NCBI GenBank assembly: GCA_027886175.1
Contig: JAJNNQ010000100.1
Coordinates: 2,829,501-2,893,500 of the forward strand
DNA: 64,000 bases
Origin: Phylloscopus collybita
Lineage: Eukaryota > Chordata > Aves > Passeriformes > Phylloscopidae
Direction: 5' to 3'
The position numbers and the translations under genes were made by a program. Position 1 is the stretch's first letter. Each line of letters begins with the position of its first letter. Below, piece after piece: positions 40,001 through 49,334 of this stretch. Below the pieces are notes generated by a model. It saw only the letters and a list, made by a program, of their open reading frames with translations, ran no database searches and was not told the DNA's origin.

Positions 40001-43000
40001 ACTGTATTTTCCACCTCACCTCACAATGAAGTGAAGCCACTTGCTGTTGACATGTTTAGAAGTGGATGATTTATTTACTCACTGCCTCTCTTGGTTCATT
40101 TCGTTTTGTTTCGAGGAACAGGAATGCCCCAGCAAAGCCAGGATTTGAAGGAGAAAAGGATGGAGAGAAAACGATGGAGAAGCAGCCAGGAAAATCCAAA
40201 GGACAAACACTTCAAGAGCCCCTATCAAATGCTGCCTTTTTCACCCCCTGGGGATTATCCAGACCTCCCAGCCCCAAACCCTCTGTGCAAGAGCTGAACA
40301 CCCAGCTACCACCACAGGCACAAACACAATAAATGTCACTCATTTCCCTGGGGAATAATGGTGATTTCTTCTTCATGTAGACACCACACTTTGCTCTGAC
40401 CCCCCAAAAAAAACCCACAAGAGTGATGATTATCCCTGCTCTGCCTGGTATTATCCAATATTCCTATTTAATCCACACAGCTCCAAACACAGCCTGAGGT
40501 GTTAAATCAACACTCAAATATTCAAATGAAGGGTCAATCTGTGCTCCATTCTCAGTGAAAGCTGCAGAAAATTCAGTTTCTGCTGAAGGCACAGAAAAAG
40601 AAATACAGAAGTGTCAGCAAGGCCACTTACTGAGAAGTCTGACACCAAGGCAGACAAACTGATCAAAAGTATGTTGGCAAGATGGATGGAGCACAAGGGG
40701 TAGGCCTTCAACACAATTACATTCAATAATGCCCTAAAAAAATTACAATTCAAAAATAATTCAATGGAAAAAATGCACTAGGACAGACAGAGCTGTTATT
40801 TATTTATTTATAACCTCAAATCCTCAACCACTGGCAGGGTAAAATGCTCTCCCCATCATTGGAATAAAAATAGTCCTGGCTAGAATTTGTTTGTTGTAGA
40901 TACATTACCTACAGAAATTTAACTCTTTTTGCTGGTTGGCAAATTTTCATGGAGAACTTTTGATTTCCTTGGAAGTATCCTCTTAAAATTCCTCAGTTTC
41001 TGCAAGATGTGGGTGCCCAAATCCTCATTTCAGCATTCCTGCTGTACTCCCTCGTGCAGGATTGTGTCTGCTCCCTAACTGGATGATTTTAAAAATGAAA
41101 ATCCAACGACAAAGAAAAAGTTTCCCCAGCAGGAACCTCCAGTAAAACAATTCACTCAAGGCTTTTCTGAAACTATTTGAGAGCTGAGGAAGTTTCTGAC
41201 ACTGGGCAGGGGGAAAAGGCCAAATCCATAATAGAGGAACTACCAATAAATAAAGATTCACGTTTTAAGTCACTGCTCTTCCACCTGAAAACGAGCTCCA
41301 GCCACAGATTTATCCTTGGAAAGCGAATCCACCACAGAAAGAGGAATGTAGCACCAGCAGGTCGTGTTCTCCTTGCACAACCAGAGCAGCACAGCCTCCA
41401 CCCACCAGTCCCAACCCCCTGGGACACCTCCCACTGTCCCAGATTGCTCCAAGCCCATCCAGCCTGGCCTTGGACACTGCCAGGGATGGGGCAGCCACCT
41501 CTTGATAATCCAGTGGATACAGCAACCTCAGATGTAGGGAAATATCTCTCCTCCTCACCAGCACCCCTTAAACCCCACTGCACACAGATGCTGCTGGTTT
41601 GTTTCACCTGAAAAACACATCTGCTCTTTTACCAAGTATTTCTAATTTAAAAAAAAAAATGTTTATATGTAAAAATGGGGGGTTTGTCAGCAGGGTAAGC
41701 CACCAGCAGCAAAGGTTTAAGATTTAACTTGAACTGAGAATGAACTTGCCTTGTGCCACATTATTCCCCGAGGTTTTGGCCGTTTGCAATTAGTCTGGAT
41801 AGTCCTTGTTGGAGTGAGGATGTAATCCACAGTCAAATCATGATCATCCAGGAGCTCCTCTGCTATGTCAAGCACCTACAAGGCAGAGGTTTGGTTAAGT
41901 AGCTAAAAACCAATTCCCTAAAGCTGTGTCCCATTCCTGTTGTCCTGTCACATGAAAATCCATCAAAGACAGTGGGAATGAAGATGCCAAACCAGCATCA
42001 TTCCATGTCTCCTCTCCAGACAGAGCAGGAAGTGGCCCAGAGTTCCCTCCCCTGGAGAGGGGATGTTTGAGCACCTGCACCCACCTGGCAGTCGTGCACG
42101 ATGGTAACCACAGGTGTGTCCTCCTGCACTGCACCCATGCACACCATCATTGCATATTCCATGTCTGCATAACCTTCCCCTTTGCCAATTCTCCAGCCTG
42201 AAGCAGAGAAAAGTGGGGAAAAAACACCAAACAGCAGAGAGCAAAGTTGTTAAAATTGTGTCATTAACCCAGCAGTGTGCAAGTTGTAATTCTGGAAAAA
42301 ATCAGGTCAGCATCTCTGACAGAGTGCAGCTTTCCTTGAAATCAGCACTGAAAGGAAATAAAACATCAGTTTCAATGACTCCTAAAAGATCCCAGAAGCT
42401 TCCCATTCAGAATAAACAAATTTAATGCAGTTAACACAGCAGTTTATTTAGCAATTGTATTTAGAACCTTCTATTCATGTCCAACACAGGTTAATGTGGG
42501 TAAGGAGGAGTCTGGGTCACATATAAAAACTGTGTTATTTTAGGCAAGGGATAAAGTCAGTGGAAAGTTTTTCAGCATCAGCAGGTTTCCAAAATACTCA
42601 GAAAATGCAAAATCTGATCCCCAAATAGGTACTGAATCAGCAGGTCTAACACATGTCCTTTCACACAGCCTGTGTGAGCAGAGCAGATCTCAGACCAGGG
42701 AGCCTGCTTGGATTCCTGTAAGACACCAAGAATTGCTTGCCTCAAGAGTTTCCCTGAAGGCCACAACATCTCTGAGCCCACTGCTGCCCGCCTGGAGGCA
42801 TCACTGCTTCCTGCTGGCATTGGGAGCAGGGATTTGTCACACACACACACACAGAGGCAGAACCCAAGAGCAGCTCCAAGGACAAATCTGTCTCTGCCAC
42901 TGGGCTTGGCAGCTTTCTGCTGGAAGTTTTTCCCTCACCTTTTTCAGAGACAGCCACTGATCCCACAACAACCAAGTCCACTTGTGCTTTCCCATCCAGC

Positions 43001-46000
43001 CCCACGGGCACGCTGTAGTCTCTGACACCCTGCAGGAAAAAAAACAACAAAACCCAGCATTTGAGGTTTGCAGAGGGCACAGTCTTCCAAGCACTGAGGC
43101 AGAAATCTGGGATATTTTGATAAATCCAAGTAACTCCCCACGTTTCCAAGTGTCTCTTCCATGTTTAGCCAAGCTGTGCCTGTCTGGGAAGTTATCCCCC
43201 AGGGAATCCTAGAATAGATTCCCTACTACAGTGACAAGAATTTTGGCAAGCTGCAAGGGGAGCTGAGGGAGGTGGGCACTTTTAGAAGCAAGGTTATTTA
43301 TTTTGCATCAAAACCTGATATTTGGAACCACTTTTTTTTTTTTGGAAATCTGCTCCTAAAACTGAGGGCAAGTGACACTTCCTATTTACACTTCCCTACT
43401 CTACTAAAAACTTGAGGAATACCAGAGCACTACAAATGCTTCAGCTAATTCTGCAATACAAATCACAAAGTTAATTTAGGCACAGACAGGTACAGCACAA
43501 AAGTTACACAAAGTGATACATTTTTTTTTTATTCCACTCTCTCCCTGTTCAACCCCACCCACTCCTCCTCAAGTTATTCTCATCTTAACAAAAATGCTGC
43601 TCAGATCATAGAAATTAAAAATTATGTTTACTTAGGGTTTTTAAATATAGGAGGTTTAGGACAACTAAAAATATATTTTGGGATTCAATCACTCCCAATA
43701 TGTGTACAGCACACTGTAAATGCTCCTCACACCAACTCAACTCGGTGCTAATTATGAATTAACAATATTAAAATCCCAACAAAGAGCCCAACGTTTTCTG
43801 TGCAGAGCAGAAACCCCAAGAATTCAGTAATTTGTGGCTGACTATCAGCACTAATGCCCACCAGGCAGTTCCCAGCAGTGTGGTGAGGATTGTTTGCACA
43901 GTGCTTTGTAAATACAAACTGCCAACAGCGTCTTTTCATTAGTGGGCTGGGGGAAAAAACCAGACACGAGCCCAGATCAGACAGCAGGCCAAGAGAAAGG
44001 TCTCTTTCAAAAGTGCTCTTCAGCCCCGAACAGCTTAATTAGTTAATGACCCCAGCAGAACTTCCAACAAAGAAAGTCACTACTAATTACCAGCCATTTA
44101 CAACCTCAGCTGTTTATGGGGTTGCTGCAGGACTTTATTGCCTTTAGCAGGAGATAAAGGAAGAAATAAATCCGTTTGGTAACTTATTCGTGCTGTACCG
44201 GTTGGGTGTTCCTGGCAAATAAAGGTGGATATGAAGCCTGCCGGGCTTCTCTGGCCAAAGCCTTCAGCTGTGCGGTGAGATTGTAACACGAGAGGGCAGC
44301 AAGAGACCGCGCTGCAAACCCCAAACCTCACCACGTGTCCGGGCTTCACTGCCTGCAAACGCCGCGGTTCACGGCTCTCTGGGTGTTGTATTCTAAAAAA
44401 AACCCCTCATCCTTCCTATCTGCTAACACCTAAGAGCACTAAAATACTCCCCAGAGGGTTCAGCAGCTCCAAACTGCAGAATGTAGGAGCAGGAAGGAAG
44501 AGCTAACTCACTGTCATGGGTTCCTTTCAAATCCTTGCAGATCATGTCTCTATAAAACAACAACAAAAAAACCTCCTTTCCCAAAAAACTAATGAAATAT
44601 TGTCTTTAAATAGTAAAACGGACTGAAATGACAGGTTTTGTCTTTTTATGTTAGGTGTAAGAAAGTGAACACTTGTAAAAAGAAAGAAGAATGTTGTGAA
44701 AGTTTCATTTGTCTTCTGTTTTCCTTTCCTTTTTCTCATCTTCCTTCTTTTAGTGGATGTAAATAAATTATCCTTGTCATTTTCAAGTAAGGCTGTTTGA
44801 CTCTTTATGTTCTCCTAGTCACATAAAATATAATAAGTGATGAAACCATCACACTCACCTCAAGTTGCTCATGATTTTCCAAAAAACACCGAGAAACACC
44901 AACCCCGTCCTGCTACGACTAAAATTTTCTCCTGGTTTTGATATTATCAGTGGCAGTTGTGTGCACAAACCCGGGAATAACATCCTAACAGGAAGGTATT
45001 TCAGGTTTTCCAACTTCCATCCTAAGGCCACAGTGTCCCACAAGTCAATCCAGCCCTCCCTCATCCCTCATTCCCACCTGAGATGTGGCACATCTTCTCA
45101 GGATCTCCTTGCTTGCACCTGGAGGGGGAACAATCCTGTTGAACAGCCCAGTCCTCAGGCGTGGAGTGGGAACCAGCAAAGTCTTCCTTGCCTGGGGGAA
45201 CCACATGAAAAGGTTCATTTACCACTGAAGAAATATTTTTATTTATATATATATATATATGAAGAAATATATTTATTTATATATATATTATTAACAACAA
45301 CTACATAGCCAAGTATTTGATTTGTCATGTTGTACTTAAGTGTTGTTGATCGTGTAGTGCTTGCAAGATTAACTTCCTCCAATACAGGAAAATTCCATAA
45401 AAAATAAGAAGGAATAAGAAGGAGTAAGAAGGAATAAGAAGGAATAAGAAGGAATAAGAAGAGGGATACAAATAAGAAATAAGAAAATAGAATAAGATAA
45501 GAAATAATAGAATAAGAAATAATAGAATGAGATAAGAAATAAGAACAAAGAAGAAATAAGAAGAAAAACTGAAGAAATAAGAAGACATACATTTGAAGAT
45601 GTTTGGGGACATACCTTTAATGACACCCCCTCCTTTAAAGCCATGTCTTTAAATAGCTTTATAAGGGATGATAGTTTCTAACTGACAAAGGGCAGGGTTA
45701 GGTTGGGTATCAGGGAGAAATTCCTCCCTGTGAGGGTGGGGGGGCCCTGGCACAGGTGCCCAGAAAAGCTGTGGCTGCCCCTGAATCCCTGGAAGTGTCC
45801 AAGGCCAGGTTGGACAGCGCTTGGAGCAGCCTGGGATAGAGGAAGGTGTCCCTGCTCATGGCAGGAGGTTGGAACTGAATTATTTTTCAAATCCCTTCCA
45901 ACCTAAACCACTCTGTGGTACCTATTGATTCAAGGTCCACAAATGAACCACATGAAACCCTTTGAAGAAGCAGCTGCTGAGGTGCTGCCAGGCTCTGCTG

Positions 46001-46949
46001 CCCCCTCCCAGCTCCTCCTTGGAGAAAATATTAAATGAGAAAGCCAGCAGCTTCACGGATTTGGAGTTCCCAGAAACAGTGGGTTGGATTTTCAGATCCA
46101 GATGAAGATCCAGATGAAGCCAAATCATCCTGCCCAGGTGCCCTTACCTGCAGAGCCGCCAGCCGCGCTCCTTCCAGAGGTTTGTCAGGATCCACCTTCA
46201 CCTCCCCTGCTCTCCTGAACACATCCAGCTCCCCGAGAGAGCTGCAGGCCTGCAGAGAGCCCTGAGAGAGGGAAGGAGCCAGCAGGAGAACGGCTTTCAC
46301 TTACTTCCAGCGTGAGGAAGCGGGCGTTCCTCTGGGGAGCATCGGGGTTTATTTTTACTCTACGGGCAGCCTGGAACTCCTGCAAGCCCAGAAGCCTCGT
46401 GGCAGCGTGGGAGGCGCCCTGTTCGCATAAAATATCAGATCACCGAGGGGCCCGCAGCAGAGATGGGCAATTTAGAGCCTTTCACCCTCTAGAGAGGCAG
46501 ATTTTTAATTGAGGGGCTGTTAATTTTCTCTTAATCCCCGGAAACGTCCAAGGCCAGGCTGGACAGGGCTGGCTTGAAGCAACCTGGGATAGTGCAAAGC
46601 CGAATGAGCTTTAAGTTCCCTTCCGATTCAAACCATTCTGTGTCCCGGTAACTGACGAGGTGGTTTTGTTTTCTTTCCTTCGAGGGCTGCGAGACGCTGG
46701 CCCAGGAAGCTGAAGGGGAACTGGGGGGGGGGGGAACTGAGGGCCCCTCCCGGCCTGGGCTGTAGGGAAGGAGCCGCAGGAGGAGGCTCCCAGCGCCGGC
46801 AGCCGCCGTACCTTGAAGTTGGGGATGCGGCCGCGCACGGGCCGCGGGAACTCGGCCAGGCCCGAGGCCTCCAGGTGCTCCCAGACCTTCTCCCGGATGT
46901 CCCACTTGGAGAGGGGCCCTGAGGGGAGCGCCCGGCCCGGCCCCGCCAT
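33511..46949 (-). CDS. MTHFSD: MTHFSD, methenyltetrahydrofolate synthetase domain-containing protein (7 coding exons)
   Basis: Join on the minus strand: 46949-46812, 46261-46148, 45191-45078, 43029-42939, 42197-42085, 41875-41750, 34026-33511. The product is 403 aa (human 383). Residues about 14-230 form a domain like 5-formyltetrahydrofolate cyclo-ligase (MTHFS), with KWDIREKVW near the start, [24 protein letters not shown] and the loop [15 protein letters not shown]. Residues about 317-393 form an RNA-recognition motif with RNP2 VYVGNL (319-324) and RNP1-like HRAFLDY (354-360). The human protein is known as an RNA-binding, stress-granule-linked protein whose folate activity is unproven. Lys-, Asp- and Gly-rich loop residues are kept, but catalysis should not be assumed. 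The gene lies between FOXF1 and FOXC2, as in human. The start was chosen by fit to SKWDIRE; the alternatives are covered under the promoter. Confidence 0.95.
34591..34710. repeat. 18-bp minisatellite, about 7 copies
   Basis: Unit 'cacatcccctgcctggga' with A/G variation, in MTHFSD intron 6. The period is divisible by three, so every frame stays open across it. Confidence 0.95.
36274..36440 (+). mobile_element. CR1 LINE fragment
   Basis: Plus-strand CR1 3' region with 'ccattcctggaggtgtttaa', 'caggttggacttgatggttt' and 'ttccaacctcggtgattctg'. Confidence 0.85.
38029..38505 (+). mobile_element. CR1 LINE fragment, about 480 bp
   Basis: Includes the CR1 region 'gagaccccacctggaatcc', 'ctggagctgttcaggatgga', 'ggaattcctccctgtgaggg' and the tail 'ccttccaagccaaaccattc'. 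It has no intact reverse transcriptase. Confidence 0.9.
39435..39525. repeat. Short dispersed repeat, copy 1 (family unknown)
   Basis: About 90 bases ('gaaaatattaaacgagaaag' onward to 'gatgaagccaaat') closely match 46023-46128, both inside MTHFSD introns. It is not CR1 as far as I can tell. Confidence 0.75.
41355..41560 (-). mobile_element. CR1 LINE fragment
   Basis: A minus-strand CR1 piece with 'ttgctccaagcccatccag', 'cctggccttggacactgcc' and 'gatgtagggaaatatctctc', just downstream of MTHFSD exon 6. Confidence 0.75.
41750..41875 (-). CDS. MTHFSD: MTHFSD coding exon 6
   Basis: 126 bases, phase 0, after acceptor TTGTAG. It encodes [40 protein letters not shown] and HK. The end is fixed by homology to human ...GITWFK. 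It is followed by GCAAGT, a non-canonical but recognised GC donor. Confidence 0.93.
41876..42084 (-). other. MTHFSD intron 5
   Basis: Short (209 bp) GT-AG intron with no repeat. Confidence 0.9.
42085..42197 (-). CDS. MTHFSD: MTHFSD coding exon 5
   Basis: 113 bases completing a split Gly codon, then [37 protein letters not shown]. It carries the phosphate-binding-type glycine loop of the MTHFS fold. Donor GTGGGT. Confidence 0.95.
42198..42938 (-). other. MTHFSD intron 4
   Basis: A 741-bp GT-AG phase-1 intron of unique sequence, with a short (CA)n at 42839-42851. Confidence 0.9.
42939..43029 (-). CDS. MTHFSD: MTHFSD coding exon 4
   Basis: 91 bases encoding [30 protein letters not shown] and the first base of Gly. 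[12 protein letters not shown] is a highly conserved strand-turn of the family. Acceptor CTGCAG, donor GTGAGG. Confidence 0.96.
43030..45077 (-). other. MTHFSD intron 3
   Basis: 2.05 kb, mostly unique AT-rich sequence. The stretch at 44030-44380 is described separately as a possible regulatory element. Confidence 0.85.
44030..44380. promoter_or_regulatory. Candidate regulatory element with a CTCF-like site in MTHFSD intron 3
   Basis: Non-repetitive sequence with 'cttaattagttaatgacc' (homeodomain/HNF1 type), two forkhead-like 'aaataaa' cores, and at 44286-44299 a stretch (ACACGAGAGGGCAG) that fits 12 of 14 positions of the CTCF core consensus. It could be an intronic enhancer or a boundary between the FOXF1 and FOXC2 domains. 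Inference only. Confidence 0.35.
45078..45191 (-). CDS. MTHFSD: MTHFSD coding exon 3
   Basis: 114 bases, phase 0 at both ends, encoding [20 protein letters not shown] and [18 protein letters not shown]. Donor GTGGGA. It corresponds exactly in length to the human exon. Confidence 0.95.
45395..45580. repeat. Purine/AT-rich (GAATAAGAAG)n array
   Basis: Irregular units of 'aagaaggaat' and 'aagaaataag'. The Tyr/Ser/Phe-rich minus-strand frames ([11 protein letters not shown]) are array translations. Confidence 0.9.
45681..45922 (+). mobile_element. CR1 LINE fragment
   Basis: Plus-strand CR1: 'ggttgggtatcagggagaaa', 'ttcctccctgtgagggtg', 'aaggccaggttggacagc' and the tail 'cccttccaacctaaaccact'. 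Confidence 0.9.
46023..46128. repeat. Short dispersed repeat, copy 2 (family unknown)
   Basis: Matches 39435-39525 and carries an extra internal 'gatccagatgaa' duplication. It ends 20 bases from the MTHFSD exon 2 donor. Confidence 0.75.
46148..46261 (-). CDS. MTHFSD: MTHFSD coding exon 2
   Basis: 114 bases encoding [20 protein letters not shown] and [18 protein letters not shown], phase 0. Same length as the human exon. Acceptor CTCTCAG, donor GTAAGG. Confidence 0.95.
46262..46811 (-). other. MTHFSD intron 1
   Basis: 550-bp GT-AG intron. Contains a CR1 tail fragment (46533-46645) and CpG-rich sequence near exon 1. Confidence 0.9.
46533..46645 (+). mobile_element. CR1 LINE 3' tail fragment
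   Basis: 'aaacgtccaaggccaggctg' followed by 'ttcccttccgattcaaacca'. A short diverged CR1 3' end. Confidence 0.8.
46812..46949 (-). CDS. MTHFSD: MTHFSD coding exon 1
   Basis: 138 bases encoding 46 residues from [13 protein letters not shown] to GRIPNFK, with the conserved [14 protein letters not shown]. The ATG at 46949-46947 has G at -3 and +4. The donor is GTACGG. Two more ATGs in the same context lie 37 and 74 bases upstream in duplicated sequence, neither in frame with this exon. Confidence 0.88.
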
Positions 46950-47260
46950 CGCCGCCCTCACCCGCCCGCCGTGACGTCACCGCCATCGCCGCCCTCACCC
47001 GCCCGCCGTGACGTCACCGCCATCCCCTCCCCGCATTCCCGCTGCCTCCGCCGCGCCGTGACGTCACAGCCGCCACGCCCCCTCACTCTCTCCTCGGCCG
47101 TGACGTCACCACCACGCCCTCTCCACACTCCGAATAGTGACGTGCTGCCCCAGACCACGCCCCCATGTCAGTACTGAGGGGCGGGGCCTCCGCTTTGGCC
47201 CCGCCCCCTCCGGCGCACACGCACGGCGGCTACGGCGGCGCTCAGAGCTCAAAACGCCTC
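46944..47260 (-). promoter_or_regulatory. MTHFSD: MTHFSD promoter/5'UTR with four CRE palindromes and a 37-bp tandem repeat
   Basis: Perfect TGACGTCA sites occur at 46972-46979, 47009-47016, 47059-47066 and 47101-47108, with a TGACGTG half-plus site at 47138-47144. The first two lie in tandem 37-bp copies (46944-46980, 46981-47017) that also duplicate the start-codon context. GC boxes (gggcggggcc, ccccgccccc) follow at about 47178-47210. This points to CREB/ATF control of a CpG-island promoter; the open CpG-rich flank means it could fire in both directions. Confidence 0.75.
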
Positions 47261-48119
47261 GAAAGCAAAGTTGGGGGAGCAGGGTGAGGGGAGGTCGCTC
47301 AGGGCCCGATTTATTTCTGGAATTAAACATTAAAAAAAGGCTGTGCTGGCGCATTAATGTCAGTTTTTCGCCCTCATTATACAAATACCACGGGTTTTCC
47401 ATCACGTCTTATGGCTGGGCGTAAAAACCCACCCCGGCTTTTTGTAAAACAATCCCTCACGTTAATTACTTTTCCATTTCAAATTGGCTGGCGGTGCATA
47501 GAACAACATCCAGCCTCTCCGTGGCTTCCCCATCTGAAGTTCACTTCTTGCTGGCCTATTGGTTAATAAATAATTTATTTGTATGATTTATTATTTATAG
47601 AATTAGCGTGCTCTGCAAAAAAATAAAAAAAAAAAAACCCAAAGAAGGAGGGAGGGCCTTGAGAATCCCGACATTCCTGAAGCGGGGTGGGATGGAGGGG
47701 TCATGGGAACGATGAGACAACGAAAATTTCTTTTAAAAGCGTGGCGGGAAGGGGGGAAATGCCTTCAGAGCTTGTGCTTGCCTTGGATGCTGCAGATCCT
47801 CGTCCCCCGTCAGTGCCAACCCCAAAAAAATCGGAACAAATCCGGCTGCAGATGGAGCCGGGCAGATGCAAACTCCCTTTTTGAGGAGGTTTTGTTTTAT
47901 TTTTTTTTTTTCCCCCACAAAGGCCAAGACTCTGCCTTTGAACTCTCTTTCCCCCTCCAGCTCCGTGCGATTCCCAAATCCGGGTTAACACCCGCGTGTC
48001 GCCATAAACGCTGTTATAAATGCATATTTTGGGGTTGGCTTTTCGCATATAACAAGCAGATTGCTTTATGTATAATATGGGAAAGTTATATTGCATGTGG
48101 TTTTTTTTTTTATTAATAG
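47261..48119. other. Intergenic DNA between MTHFSD and FOXC2, no gene recognised
   Basis: Unique A/T-rich to mixed sequence with short A and T runs. Confidence 0.5.
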
Positions 48120-48600
48120 AATTTAAAAAATTGTGATAGATAAATATTCTTAGATTGTAACAAAGTAGAGATGAGGTTGTTGGTTTTTTTTTAATTCCTC
48201 AAAGAGATAGAAGACAGGAGGGCCATATAGAATTCTTGAAGGTAAAGAACAACTCTGACCATCTAGAATTCTTGAAGATAAAGAACAACTAAGCCTTGTT
48301 GAAGAAGAAAGATTTACCACCTCTATCTAGACTTAGCAAGGCCACATAGAAAAACTGTATAATTAAGGGAAGTCTTGAAACCAAAAATGAGTATTTGAAT
48401 CATGTATTAGCTCATTTAAATATGCAACATAGAAGTCCTTAAAAACAAAAGATCTGAAAAAAGACGGGGTGCTGATGTTGTTGGAATCAGCACCTCGGCC
48501 GAAAAGAGCTTTGTGGGGTTTTTTTTCTCCTTTATTGTCTATTTTTATTCTATTTAATTTTATTTTTATTAAACTTATAAATTAATATAAAAAGGTGAAA
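48120..48600. mobile_element. AT-rich repeat-like insertion with a 36-bp internal duplication (possibly LTR)
   Basis: A/T-rich block between more GC-rich sequences. 'tagaattcttgaag' plus 'taaagaacaact' is repeated 36 bases apart (48228 and 48264). The 3' part has the inverted pair 'ggtgctgat' and 'atcagcacc' at 48469-48494. Composition and texture resemble a passerine LTR, but ends and family are not determined. Confidence 0.3.
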
Positions 48601-48780
48601 CGTCGTTTTTCACAACGCTGCGGCAAAGCTTCGCCTCTTTGCTTGTGAGCATCCAAAAATAAAAAAAAAAAAGATTTGGAGCGCTGGTGCTGCGATGGGG
48701 CTCGGGAAGAGCCTTCCCTGAGCTCGGAATGCCGCTGGAGCCAGTGGGAATCCTTCCAGGCACAGCAGACCACCCGTGTG

Positions 48781-49329
48781 TGTTGGAGAGGATGAAGTAG
48801 CCAGGCCCTGCAGAGATGATTTATTAGTAAAAGATTCTAAGAGTATGAAACCCACAAGAGGAATAGAATTAAAAGCAAAATTTGAACTTTGTAAGATGCT
48901 GGGCAGGAAGAAGGTGATTGGATAGCTGAAAAGACTGGGCTGGGTGAGTCAGTGACACCCCTGCCAAGAGAAAAGGATGAATGAAGGGTTGGACCTTCTC
49001 AGGTATCAGGGATAAGGTGGTTTTTCAGGATTTTGGTATGTAGAGTAGTATTGTAATGTTGTAGTTCCCATAGGCTGTATGTAGATTCTGTAGGTTTTGT
49101 ATCTTGAGGTGATTGGTTGATGCTCATTAGAATATTCACGATAGAAAGGGTTAAAATGGAATGTAAGAGGAAAATCTCTCTCTTGCTCTGCTGGAACCCT
49201 GTCCCCTTAGACTTATGGACTCTTCCCCAGTCAGGCTGCCTTCCCACGACCAATAAACCACGACCAATAAACCACGTGTCCCAAAGAGTATCCTGCTCTT
49301 CAGATCATCTCTCTCATCGGACACCACCA
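48781..49329 (+). mobile_element. Probable solo LTR of an endogenous retrovirus
   Basis: Begins TGTTGG and ends ACCACCA (TG...CA ends). Flanked by near-identical 5-bp direct repeats gtgtg (48776-48780) and gtgag (49330-49334). Near the 3' end two tandem 'cgaccaataaaccac' units carry AATAAA, followed by a U5-like stretch. About 549 bp, with no internal retroviral genes, consistent with LTR-LTR recombination leaving a solo LTR. Family not determined. Confidence 0.6.
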
Positions 49330-49334
49330 GTGAG

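Larger units (their letters stand above)
34027..41749 (-). other. MTHFSD intron 6 (GC-AG), 7.7 kb
   Basis: Begins with GCAAGT instead of GT (41749-41744) and ends TTTTAG. It holds an 18-bp minisatellite, CR1 fragments in both orientations, a short dispersed repeat and otherwise unique sequence. No nested gene was found. Confidence 0.85.
45192..46147 (-). other. MTHFSD intron 2
   Basis: 956 bp filled mainly by repeats: (AT)n near 45245-45290, an AAGAAGGAATAAG-type purine array (45395-45580), a CR1 fragment and a short dispersed repeat. Confidence 0.88.
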
